Positions 1 to 5,597 of a DNA stretch of 14,495 nucleotides are shown piece after piece. The notes below the pieces were generated by a model. That model was given only the letters and a program-made list of their open reading frames with translations, was not told the DNA's origin and made no database searches. The position numbers and the translations under genes were made by a program. Numbering within the stretch: the stretch's first letter is position 1; the number at the start of each line of letters is the position of its first letter. The stretch comes from an uncultured Porticoccus sp. (GTDB taxonomy: Bacteria > Pseudomonadota > Gammaproteobacteria > Pseudomonadales > Porticoccaceae), in the NCBI GenBank assembly GCA_950063125.1, contig CATLZI010000022.1, forward strand, positions 1-14,495, given 5' to 3'.

Positions 1-38
1 AAAGCTTTTATTGAGGGATCAATCGCTTACTGAAGATA

Positions 39-55
39 GCGGTGAGAGAGGGATT
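39..55 (-). repeat. Direct repeat of tRNA-Ser 3' end (17 bp)
   Basis: GCGGTGAGAGAGGGATT at 39-55 is identical to 209-225, which covers the discriminator base, the 3' acceptor strand and part of the T arm of the tRNA-Ser gene. Beyond the 17 bp the copies diverge at once. Such a copy could be the end of an RtT-type repeat or an attachment-site duplication left by an integrated element. No integrase or cargo lies between the copies, only 153 bp, so the repeat-RNA reading is preferred. Confidence 0.8.
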
Positions 56-172
56 GGCTCACCGCTGCGCGGTTCGGGGTTCCACCCCGCCGTTGCAGGC
101 ACCGGCGCCCAAAACGGCGTTGCCGTTTTGTCGAACGGGGGTTCTCATCCAGACCTCCCGTCACGGACAAAT
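39..172 (-). ncRNA. RtT-like structured element downstream of tRNA-Ser
   Basis: Read on the minus strand, this follows the tRNA-Ser gene and its terminator and ends in a 17-bp exact copy of the tRNA 3' region (39-55 matches 209-225, 170 bp apart). It holds three perfect short hairpins: 111-118 with 122-129 (8 bp, 3-nt loop), 75-80 with 84-89 (6 bp, 3-nt loop) and 39-46 with 58-65 (8 bp). The last encloses the tRNA-like copy. In E. coli the tyrT transcript carries roughly 170-180-bp repeats, each including the last 19 bp of the tRNA, that release RtT RNA; layout and period match that pattern. The minus-strand motif GGATGAGAACCCCCG near 137-151 seems to fit the family, but that is from memory. 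The function of RtT RNA is poorly understood. Open reading frames through this stretch look spurious. No promoter or gene was identified in bases 1-38. Confidence 0.5.
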
Positions 173-201
173 AAAAAACCCGGCACAGGGCCGGGTTTTT
201 T
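173..201 (-). terminator. Rho-independent terminator after tRNA-Ser (bidirectional shape)
   Basis: The stem CCCGGC (179-184) pairs with GCCGGG (190-195) around a 5-nt loop. It is flanked by six A on the left and six T on the right, which can extend the stem. On the minus strand the A run becomes the U tract just after the hairpin, so transcription of the tRNA would end about 5 nt past the CCA end. It could also terminate plus-strand transcripts. If it is efficient, the RtT-like element beyond it would be made only by read-through. Confidence 0.85.
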
Positions 202-206
202 ATTTG

Positions 207-297
207 TGGCGGTGAGAGAGGGATTCGAACCCTCGATACGCTATTAACGTATACACGCTTTCCAGGCGTGCTCCTTCAACCACTCGGACACCTCACC
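207..297 (-). tRNA. tRNA-Ser(GGA)
   Basis: On the minus strand this folds as a class II tRNA: acceptor 5' strand GGTGAGG from 297, D-arm, anticodon stem CACGC/GCGTG with loop CTGGAAA (anticodon GGA at 261-263), a long variable arm (ATACG/CGTAT), and T arm GAGGG-TTCGAAT-CCCTC. The discriminator G (210) and CCA (207-209) are encoded. It decodes UCC and UCU serine codons. The sequence closely resembles the E. coli tRNA-Ser(GGA) as I recall it. A terminator follows within a few bases, so it is probably a single-gene transcript apart from the RtT-like tail. No convincing sigma70 promoter was fixed in the AT-rich 298-340 upstream stretch. Confidence 0.97.
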
Positions 298-401
298 AAA
301 TTTTGTCATCTGAGCTTTAACAAGCTTAACTTAACTCCAAGACCGCACGCCTGCGTGCTCGTTGTCACCCTAAAGGGTGCCCTCTCTGCTAAAGCTCCGA
401 G

Positions 402-422
402 TCAACCAATCGGATACCTCAG
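402..422 (-). pseudogene. Degenerate fragment of tRNA-Ser 5' end
   Basis: TCAACCAATCGGATACCTCAG at 402-422 matches 276-296 of the tRNA-Ser gene (5' acceptor strand and D arm) at 18 of 21 positions, in the same orientation and 126 bp upstream of it. A GCTCC block lies close beside the match in both copies (394-398 here). No anticodon arm or 3' half can be matched, so it is not functional. The surrounding gene-free stretch 298-555 also shows two small hairpins, at 345-358 (GCACG/CGTGC) and 366-379 (CACCCT/AGGGTG), of unknown role. A chance match is less likely than a partial duplication but cannot be excluded. Confidence 0.45.
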
Positions 423-555
423 TAATGCTCTCATTTCAGCTTGAAAAATTTTCGCCTGCCAACCCGGAACTGAGGGCCTCTGCCCGTCTGTGGATCAGTT
501 GGCGCAGGATTTTGAGGAGCGGAACTGTACACAAGCAACCCGGAAAAAGCAATTG

Positions 556-1113
556 TCAGGGCCAGCACTGAAAGTAATCATCGATGGCTGTTTCAGGGGC
601 CTCGGGCGGCGAAATCTGGACGGTTCCCAGATACAGGAAGCCGATGATACGCTCGGCATCACTGAGCCCCAACCCTGCCATGACGTAGGGGTCATAGGCA
701 TAGTCGCCAGTTCGCCATACCGCCCCGACGCCCTGTGCATAAGCGGCAGTGATCATATTTTGTGCAGCCGCACCAGCGGATAACCACTGTTCAATTTCCG
801 GGACCTTGGGGTTTTCTTTCGGGCTGGCTATCACGACCATGACCATCGGCGCGCGCAGAGGGCGCTCGGCAATACGCTGCCGCGCTTTGTCACTGAGTTC
901 GGTACCCTGCTGCTCTTCTGAACGAACAAACAGCTCGCCGAGCGCCTGCCGCCCCTCACCCTCAATAATGAGAAAACGCCAGGGGCGCATTCTTGCATGA
1001 TCGGCAGCACGAAACGCCGCTCGCTGAATATTGGCCAGAATGTCACCTTTCGGCGCGGGCTCGGACAGTCTGGGTGCTGATACGCGCTGGTGAAGGGCCT
1101 GCAATGCATCCAT
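556..1113 (-). CDS. ydjA: Nitroreductase family protein, YdjA-like
   Basis: This 185-residue protein matches the small single-domain nitroreductase YdjA of E. coli (183 aa) along its length. Shared stretches include MDAL at the N-terminus with the FMN-contacting R10 and R15, SEPAP near 17-21, RPWRFLIIEGEG near 43-54 and GFLYLGT at 158-164. The family are FMN-dependent, usually dimeric cytoplasmic oxidoreductases that take electrons from NAD(P)H; YdjA's natural substrate is not established. The ATG start is supported by AAGG seven bases upstream, separated by a run of A. It is divergent from the cyclase gene, with 108 bp between starts, and stands alone. No hairpin terminator was evident past its TGA stop. 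Confidence 0.93.
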   Translation of the reverse strand: MDALQALHQRVSAPRLSEPAPKGDILANIQRAAFRAADHARMRPWRFLIIEGEGRQALGELFVRSEEQQGTELSDKARQRIAERPLRAPMVMVVIASPKENPKVPEIEQWLSAGAAAQNMITAAYAQGVGAVWRTGDYAYDPYVMAGLGLSDAERIIGFLYLGTVQISPPEAPETAIDDYFQCWP

Positions 1114-1150
1114 TTTTTTTCCTTACTGCTGTGTCCACTTTGCTGGGTCA

Positions 1151-1179
1151 TGGACATTTTCAATCAGACATCGTGTAAT
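1151..1179 (+). promoter_or_regulatory. Candidate sigma70 promoter for the cyclase gene
   Basis: TGGACA (1151-1156) and TGTAAT (1174-1179) are separated by 17 bp, each one mismatch from consensus. Transcription would start near 1186, giving an untranslated leader of about 36 nt before the ATG at 1222. This is the best promoter-like match seen in the divergent intergenic region. No equally good match was found for the leftward nitroreductase gene. Confidence 0.5.
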
Positions 1180-1221
1180 GACGCGCACTGACTCACTGTA
1201 CCGGGAACATTATCTTACAGG

Positions 1222-2598
1222 ATGACGCCAAACAGTCTTAAAGAGACAAACCGCATTTTACATTACCAGAGCCTGTTCCGCCTTCTGGTAGGTTTTGCCG
1301 GTATTTTATCGCTACTCACATTCCATCGTGGACTGGAGCATGAGCTGATTGTCACGTTGCCCCTGCTGGTGACCATTGGCTATATTCTGTCTTCCCATTT
1401 TGTATTGCAGCGCATCTCGCCGTCATCGCGGCCCGGCGTCGGGACGGTTTTATCCTTTATTGATGCGCTGCTGCTCGGTGGCCTGATCTGCCTGATCGAC
1501 CTGAGTCTGCTACCGTCACTGCTGTTGATTATTACGCTGCAGTTTAACGGAATAATTGGTGGCGGTTTCAGGAAATTGCGCAATGACAACCTGGCGCTGT
1601 TGCTCGGCATTGCAATAACCGCACTCCTGAGATTTCCCCAATGGACACTTTCGGCAGACATCCTGACCGGTCTGCCACCACTGTTGGCGCTGGGGATATA
1701 TATCTGTATTTACGGCGCCAGCAGTTCCAGGGAAATCGCAACCTTGGGAGAGAAACAGAAAGAGCTGGAAAAAACACAGGTTCAACTGAAACTGAGAAAT
1801 TACCGCCTGTCAAAATATCTCTCCCCAACCCTGCTGAAGGCCATCCAGTCGGGCAAAGACGTCAAGCTGGAAACCCACCGCAAAAAACTGACCGTATTTT
1901 TTTCAGACATCAAGGGTTTCAGCGAACTGGCCGAAGAACTTGAGGGCGATGTGCTGACCAGCCTGCTGAACAACTACCTGTCTGAGATGTCGCAAATTGC
2001 TCTGCAGCACGGCGGCACCATCGACAAGTTTATCGGCGATGCCATTATGGTTTTCTTTGGCGACCCCACCAGTAATGGCGTAAAAGCCGACTGTACGGCC
2101 GCAGTATCAATGGCCATTGCCATGAAAAAACACATGAAGGAATTGCAACGTCGCTGGGCCAGTCAGGGCATAGAAACACCCATGGAAATACGCATGGGCC
2201 TGAATACCGGCTACTGCGCCGTGGGCAACTTTGGCACGGAGAACCGGCTGGACTACACCCTGCTCGGCACCGAGGTGAATCTGGCCAGCCGGCTGGAGTC
2301 TGCCGCAGAGCCCGGCGAGATTCTGATTTCACACGAGACCTACTCACTGGTGAAAGACCAGATCATGTGCCGCGACAAGGGCGATATTCAGGTCAAGGGC
2401 TATCAACAGCCGGTACGAATTTATTCTGTGGTGGACTTCCGCAAAAATATGGGAAGTGACCAGAGCTACTTCGAGCACATGACAGACGGCTTTTCTTTCT
2501 ATATGGATATGGACAGAATCCGCCACTACGACCGGGATCGAATCATGAAGTCCCTGATCGAAGCCGCCGCCCAACTGAAAAACAAGAAAAACCACTGA
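1222..2598 (+). CDS. Membrane-anchored class III adenylate cyclase
   Basis: This 458-residue protein has about six hydrophobic helices in residues 15-166, a short linker helix rich in Glu, Lys and Leu (175-200), and a class III cyclase catalytic domain at about 221-406. Metal-binding aspartates are D229 (FFSDIKGF) and D273 (DKFIGDAIM). K269 and T350 (LLGTEVN) occupy the two purine-selecting positions and fit ATP rather than GTP. N353 and R357 (VNLASR) are the transition-state residues. It should therefore make cAMP at the cytoplasmic membrane face. The helical N-terminus vaguely recalls the six-helix module of PilS; that is an impression only. Residues 407-458 form a charged C-terminal extension with GFSFYMDMDRI. 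The start has only a weak AGG just upstream, but the next Met would delete helices. It converges on queF with 16 bp between stops and no terminator. Confidence 0.93.
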   Translation: MTPNSLKETNRILHYQSLFRLLVGFAGILSLLTFHRGLEHELIVTLPLLVTIGYILSSHFVLQRISPSSRPGVGTVLSFIDALLLGGLICLIDLSLLPSLLLIITLQFNGIIGGGFRKLRNDNLALLLGIAITALLRFPQWTLSADILTGLPPLLALGIYICIYGASSSREIATLGEKQKELEKTQVQLKLRNYRLSKYLSPTLLKAIQSGKDVKLETHRKKLTVFFSDIKGFSELAEELEGDVLTSLLNNYLSEMSQIALQHGGTIDKFIGDAIMVFFGDPTSNGVKADCTAAVSMAIAMKKHMKELQRRWASQGIETPMEIRMGLNTGYCAVGNFGTENRLDYTLLGTEVNLASRLESAAEPGEILISHETYSLVKDQIMCRDKGDIQVKGYQQPVRIYSVVDFRKNMGSDQSYFEHMTDGFSFYMDMDRIRHYDRDRIMKSLIEAAAQLKNKKNH

Positions 2599-2614
2599 TA
2601 CCCGGTGCCCGCCC

Positions 2615-3436
2615 TTACTGCCTCGACAGGCGCACCCTGGGAGGATCGGATTGCACACTGCTGCGATAGGGATTGATCTCCAGCCCACCGCGACGGGTGT
2701 AGCGGGCGTAGACCTCCAGTGTGTCCGGCTGACACAACTCCCTGATTTCGGTAAAGATGCGCTCCACGCACTGCTCGTGAAAATCCTGATGATTGCGAAA
2801 TGAAACCAGATAGCGCAACAACCCTTCGCGGTCGATTGCAGGACCACTGTAACGAATCAGAATACTGGCCCAATCGGGCTGCCCGGTGACCGGGCAATTG
2901 GTTTTCAGCAAATGGCTATAGAGCGATTCGCTGACCACTGTGTGTCCGTTTGCCAGACCGAGCAGCGAGGGATCGGGGGCGTAGGTATCCACCTCCACCG
3001 GTAGCTCATCCAGGCAAATACCGGGCAGCGAGCCGAGTCCCATGTGACGATAACTGTCGCCGGGGTGGATCCCTACCAGTATCGGCCCCTCCACACAGGC
3101 ACTGACGTCGCGCTCGATGGTCCGGGCCACCTCTTCCACGGAGCGATAGCGTTCCTGATTCAGCGAGTTGAGATAGAGTTTCAGGGATTTTGATTCAACC
3201 AGATTGAGCGTGCTGCCCGGTATCGACAACTCGGCCACCGCCACCACCGGTTTGCCCCGCATATCCAGCCAGGAGAGCTCATAGGCAGTCCAGACATCCA
3301 CACCAAAAAAAGGCTCGGCGTCCAGAATACCCAGTGCCTGCCTGCCCTCTTGCCGGGGAATCGGATGCAGTAACTGCGGACTGTAGCTGGCGGGATAGTC
3401 AGTGTCGGCCCCCAGCAATAATTTTTTCTCAGTCAC
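2615..3436 (-). CDS. queF: NADPH-dependent preQ0 reductase QueF (long form)
   Basis: QueF reduces 7-cyano-7-deazaguanine (preQ0) to preQ1 with two NADPH in the cytoplasm, a step of queuosine synthesis. The 273-residue length and two-fold layout match the long QueF class (E. coli 282 aa). The family motif ESKSLKLYLNS is at 81-91. Catalytic C181 (TNCPVTGQPDW) forms the thioimide, D188 is the acid/base residue, and H220-E221 (FHEQC) contact substrate; spacings C to D (7) and C to H (39) equal those of the E. coli enzyme. The C-terminus YARYTRRGGLEINPYRS is typical. The start is GTG, supported by GAGG about seven bases upstream that overlaps the stop codon of the permease gene, which implies translational coupling. 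It is the last gene of the leftward operon. Confidence 0.97.
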   Translation of the reverse strand: MTEKKLLLGADTDYPASYSPQLLHPIPRQEGRQALGILDAEPFFGVDVWTAYELSWLDMRGKPVVAVAELSIPGSTLNLVESKSLKLYLNSLNQERYRSVEEVARTIERDVSACVEGPILVGIHPGDSYRHMGLGSLPGICLDELPVEVDTYAPDPSLLGLANGHTVVSESLYSHLLKTNCPVTGQPDWASILIRYSGPAIDREGLLRYLVSFRNHQDFHEQCVERIFTEIRELCQPDTLEVYARYTRRGGLEINPYRSSVQSDPPRVRLSRQ

Positions 3437-3444
3437 GGCTCACC

Positions 3445-4218
3445 TCAACTGCGCAATCGTTTGCCCCGCTCCAGCAGGAACAGCGAGAAGAAAAACAGCA
3501 GGGCGCAGAAACCCGTCACCATGACAAAGGCCCATGCCACATTAATATCCGAGACGCCCAACAGACCGTACCGGAAGGTGTTGACCATATAGAGCACCGG
3601 ATTGGCCAGCGACACCGCCTGCCAGAAAGGCGGCAACATGCTGATGGAGTAAAACACACCGCCCAGGTAGGTGAGCGGCGTCAACACAAAGGTTGGAATA
3701 ATGGAAATATCATCAAAACTGTTGGCGAAAACCGCGTTGATAAACCCCGCCAGCGCGAACAGGACTGCGGTTAAAAATACAATGGCGACCGTTACGCCCA
3801 GATGGCTGACCTGCAGATCGGTAAAAAACAGGGACAGCAGCGTCACAATCACCCCCACAGCCAAGCCGCGGGCCACACCACCAATTACGTAACCCAATAA
3901 AATAATGTAATTGGGCACCGGCGACACCAGCAACTCTTCAATACTGCGCTGGAACTTGGTGCCAAAAAAAGAAGACACCACATTGCCATAGGCATTGGTG
4001 ATCACCGACATCATGATCAGCCCCGGCACCACAAACTCGATATAGGTGAAACCGGACATCTCACCGATCCGCGGTCCTATCAATTTGCCAAAGATTACAA
4101 AATACAGGGCTATGGTAATGGCAGGCGGCAGCAGGGTCTGTTGCCAGATGCGCATAAAACGGCGGACTTCCTTCACCAGGATGGTGGTAAACGCCACCCA
4201 TTGCTGACCGGCATTCAT
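3445..4218 (-). CDS. yadH: ABC-2 type transporter permease, YadH-like
   Basis: This 257-residue integral membrane protein matches E. coli YadH (256 aa) throughout: RFMRIWQQTLLPPAIT near 20-35, VPGLIMMSVITNAYGNV at 64-80, FQRSIEELLVSPVP at 89-102, and PTFVLTPLTYLGGVFYS at 175-191. Six hydrophobic segments are visible at about 28-48, 60-85, 105-132, 140-165, 172-195 and 226-249. It should pair with the adjacent ATPase as an ABC-2 exporter. The substrate of YadGH is not established; related ABC-2 systems export polysaccharides, lipids or drugs. Its ATG overlaps the ATPase stop codon (ATGA), and its stop lies 8 bp from the queF start. Confidence 0.95.
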   Translation of the reverse strand: MNAGQQWVAFTTILVKEVRRFMRIWQQTLLPPAITIALYFVIFGKLIGPRIGEMSGFTYIEFVVPGLIMMSVITNAYGNVVSSFFGTKFQRSIEELLVSPVPNYIILLGYVIGGVARGLAVGVIVTLLSLFFTDLQVSHLGVTVAIVFLTAVLFALAGFINAVFANSFDDISIIPTFVLTPLTYLGGVFYSISMLPPFWQAVSLANPVLYMVNTFRYGLLGVSDINVAWAFVMVTGFCALLFFFSLFLLERGKRLRS

Positions 4219-5156
4219 AACTGTGCCTCCGCCGTTTCATTCCTGTGGGGCTCCACCAGGGAAACAAACAGCTCTTCCAGCCGGTTCGCCTTGTTGCGCA
4301 TGCTGGTCACATGAATGTCCCGCTCGCTGAGGTTGGCGAATAATTTGTTCAGCGATTTCCCCTTCACTACTTCAACCTCAAAACTGTGTTCATCGATCAG
4401 CTGCCCCGGATAACCCTCAATGGTCGGCATTTCTGTCAGGGCCTCGCGGGTATCCAGCACAAACACCTCCTTGTTGAGCTGCCGCAACAACTGCTTTATG
4501 GAGGTATTGTGGATGATTTTACCCTGATCAATGATCGCCACATTGCGGCAGAGACTCTCTGCCTCCTCCAGGTAATGCGTGGTCAATATGATCGTGGTGC
4601 CGCTGGCATTAATCGCCTTGAGAAACTGCCACATGGAGCGGCGCAACTCGATATCTACACCGGCCGTGGGCTCATCCAGCACTAACAGTCGCGGTTCGTG
4701 AACCAGGGCCCTGGCAATCATCAGTCGTCGCTTCATACCACCGGAGAGCATCCGGGAGCGCTGATGGCGTTTTTCCCAGAGGCCCAACTGCCTCAGATAT
4801 TTCTCGGTGCGCTCCGCGGCAAGCTTTGGCGGCAATCCGAAATAGCCCGCCTGGGTTTTGACAATATCAATGACCTTTTCAAACTGGTTGAAGTTGAATT
4901 CCTGTGGAACCACGCCGATATACTGCTTGGCCAGGGAGAAGTTCCTGTCGATATCCGTCCCGAAAATAGCTATCTGGCCGGCCGTTTTTCTCACCAGAGA
5001 ACAGATGATGCCGATGGTGGTGGACTTACCGGCACCATTGGGCCCGAGCAGCGCAAAAAAATCGCCGGGCTGAACATCCAGGTCGATACCCTTGAGTGCC
5101 TCAAAGCCATTGTCATACTGTTTGTGCAAATTGCGGATCGATAATGCAGCGGTCAT
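4215..5156 (-). CDS. yadG: ABC transporter ATP-binding protein, YadG-like
   Basis: This 313-residue ATPase has Walker A GPNGAGKST (38-46, K44), Q-loop Q85 (VPQEFNFN), signature LSGGM (137-141), Walker B LLVLDEP with D161 and E162, and H194 in the H-loop. It closely matches E. coli YadG (308 aa), including the C-terminal SMRNKANRLEELFVSLV. The frame is open further upstream to 5288, but the ATG at 5156 is preferred because MTAALSIRNL aligns with the YadG start, GGGA sits just upstream, and the upstream extension (rich in Arg, Ser, Cys) resembles no ABC domain. It is the first gene of the yadG-yadH-queF operon and would power the YadH permease at the inner membrane. Confidence 0.95.
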   Translation of the reverse strand: MTAALSIRNLHKQYDNGFEALKGIDLDVQPGDFFALLGPNGAGKSTTIGIICSLVRKTAGQIAIFGTDIDRNFSLAKQYIGVVPQEFNFNQFEKVIDIVKTQAGYFGLPPKLAAERTEKYLRQLGLWEKRHQRSRMLSGGMKRRLMIARALVHEPRLLVLDEPTAGVDIELRRSMWQFLKAINASGTTIILTTHYLEEAESLCRNVAIIDQGKIIHNTSIKQLLRQLNKEVFVLDTREALTEMPTIEGYPGQLIDEHSFEVEVVKGKSLNKLFANLSERDIHVTSMRNKANRLEELFVSLVEPHRNETAEAQL

Positions 5157-5168
5157 AGCGTCCCAATA

Positions 5169-5200
5169 GTTACAAAAATAAAAACGGTTACAAAATAAAA
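5169..5200 (-). repeat. Tandem AT-rich repeat, possible operator of yadG
   Basis: Plus-strand GTTACAAAAATAAAA (5169-5183) and GTTACAAAATAAAA (5187-5200) are near-identical direct repeats, 18 bp apart start to start, in an otherwise GC-rich region. One copy contains the predicted -10 of the yadG promoter and the other lies between the predicted start site and the start codon. Direct repeats so placed are a common arrangement for repressor binding. The half-site GTTACAAAA does not match an operator I can name with confidence. Confidence 0.4.
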
Positions 5201-5215
5201 GCGCCCGCGCGTCAA
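5187..5215 (-). promoter_or_regulatory. Candidate sigma70 promoter for yadG-yadH-queF
   Basis: On the minus strand, TTGACG (5215-5210) and TGTAAC (5192-5187) are separated by 17 bp. The -35 has one mismatch from consensus and the -10 has two. Transcription would start near 5180, about 25 nt before the yadG ATG. The -10 element is part of the tandem repeat annotated separately, so a protein bound there would compete with RNA polymerase. Confidence 0.45.
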
Positions 5216-5379
5216 CCAAAGAACATGACCGGCTCAGCGGGGGTGATAGTCTAAATGACTTTGCCCGGCGTTTGTCGGTTAACACCAAAAAACCCGGCGC
5301 ATTGGGCTGACATCAGGGGGGCGGCGATACTGCAACTCGAACACAGCGACGAGCGAGTCCACTATCATCAAGGCAAGGA

Positions 5380-5409
5380 TTGACCCACCAACCACTCTGG
5401 GCCTATTCT
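5380..5409 (+). promoter_or_regulatory. Weak candidate promoter of the signalling operon
   Basis: TTGACC (5380-5385) and TATTCT (5404-5409) are 18 bp apart, with one and two mismatches from the sigma70 consensus. It would give a leader of about 100 nt before the leader ORF at 5514. It is the best match I found upstream of the operon but is not strong, and another sigma factor could be used. A sigma54 element was looked for and not found. Confidence 0.22.
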
Positions 5410-5513
5410 GCAGTGGTCATACTTATAAAAACAGCCCGCAATGACTGTCCATGCGTTAAATTGGTATTGCAGAATTGTGATAAGGAACTGCCACACTGAC
5501 AGGAAGGACGGCC

Positions 5514-5597
5514 ATGTTGCCCGACTTGACTGCACTATCAAATAACCGGGAAATACCGAGAGTCGGAACCAATCCAATTTCCGGGGTTGCCCCATGA
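5514..5597 (+). CDS. Putative 27-residue leader peptide coupled to histidine kinase
   Basis: This short ORF starts at ATG 5514, five bases after an excellent Shine-Dalgarno (AGGAAGGA, 5501-5508), and ends in TGA at 5595-5597, sharing ATGA with the kinase start. The peptide begins MLPDLTALSNNREIPRVG, has no membrane segment, and resembles nothing I recognise. The kinase start itself has only a GGGG (5583-5586) at its ribosome site, so ribosomes finishing the leader could restart on the kinase. It shows no run of one amino acid that would suggest classical attenuation. It may therefore serve as a translation-coupling device rather than encode a functional peptide. Confidence 0.45.
   Translation: MLPDLTALSNNREIPRVGTNPISGVAP

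Larger units (their letters stand above)
5157..5513. other. Divergent intergenic region between yadG and signalling operon
   Basis: This 357-bp stretch separates the leftward ABC/queF operon from the rightward signalling operon. The yadG-proximal 60 bp hold the promoter and repeat described above. Bases 5216-5379 show no supported gene; an A-run beside CCCGG at 5287-5300 has only a poor hairpin. Bases 5380-5513 precede the signalling operon and include a weak promoter candidate, an AT-rich TATAAA at 5424-5429 without a partner -35, and the Shine-Dalgarno of the leader ORF. Confidence 0.7.

Noticed and set aside
39..225. attL/attR pair of an integrated element at tRNA-Ser
   Set aside because: Only 153 bp lie between the copies and no integrase or cargo is present; the hairpin-rich content fits an RtT-type repeat better.
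11..247. 78-codon open frame running through the RtT-like element and into the tRNA-Ser gene
   Set aside because: It overlaps the tRNA on the opposite strand, contains translated tRNA 3' sequence (GFEPSIRY end), and lacks a Shine-Dalgarno. It is a typical false ORF of tRNA regions.
2344..2897. Minus-strand open frames of 123-167 codons over the cyclase 3' end and queF
   Set aside because: They are shadows of two well-recognised genes in other frames; products resemble no family.
5157..5288. Upstream in-frame extension of the yadG-like ATPase (44 more residues)
   Set aside because: The extension crosses the predicted promoter and AT-rich repeat and is unlike the ABC family; alignment with YadG starts at the ATG at 5156.
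5285..5312. Possible minus-strand terminator with a T run after GCCGGG
   Set aside because: The stem is only three to four pairs with a large loop, and no minus-strand gene ends there.
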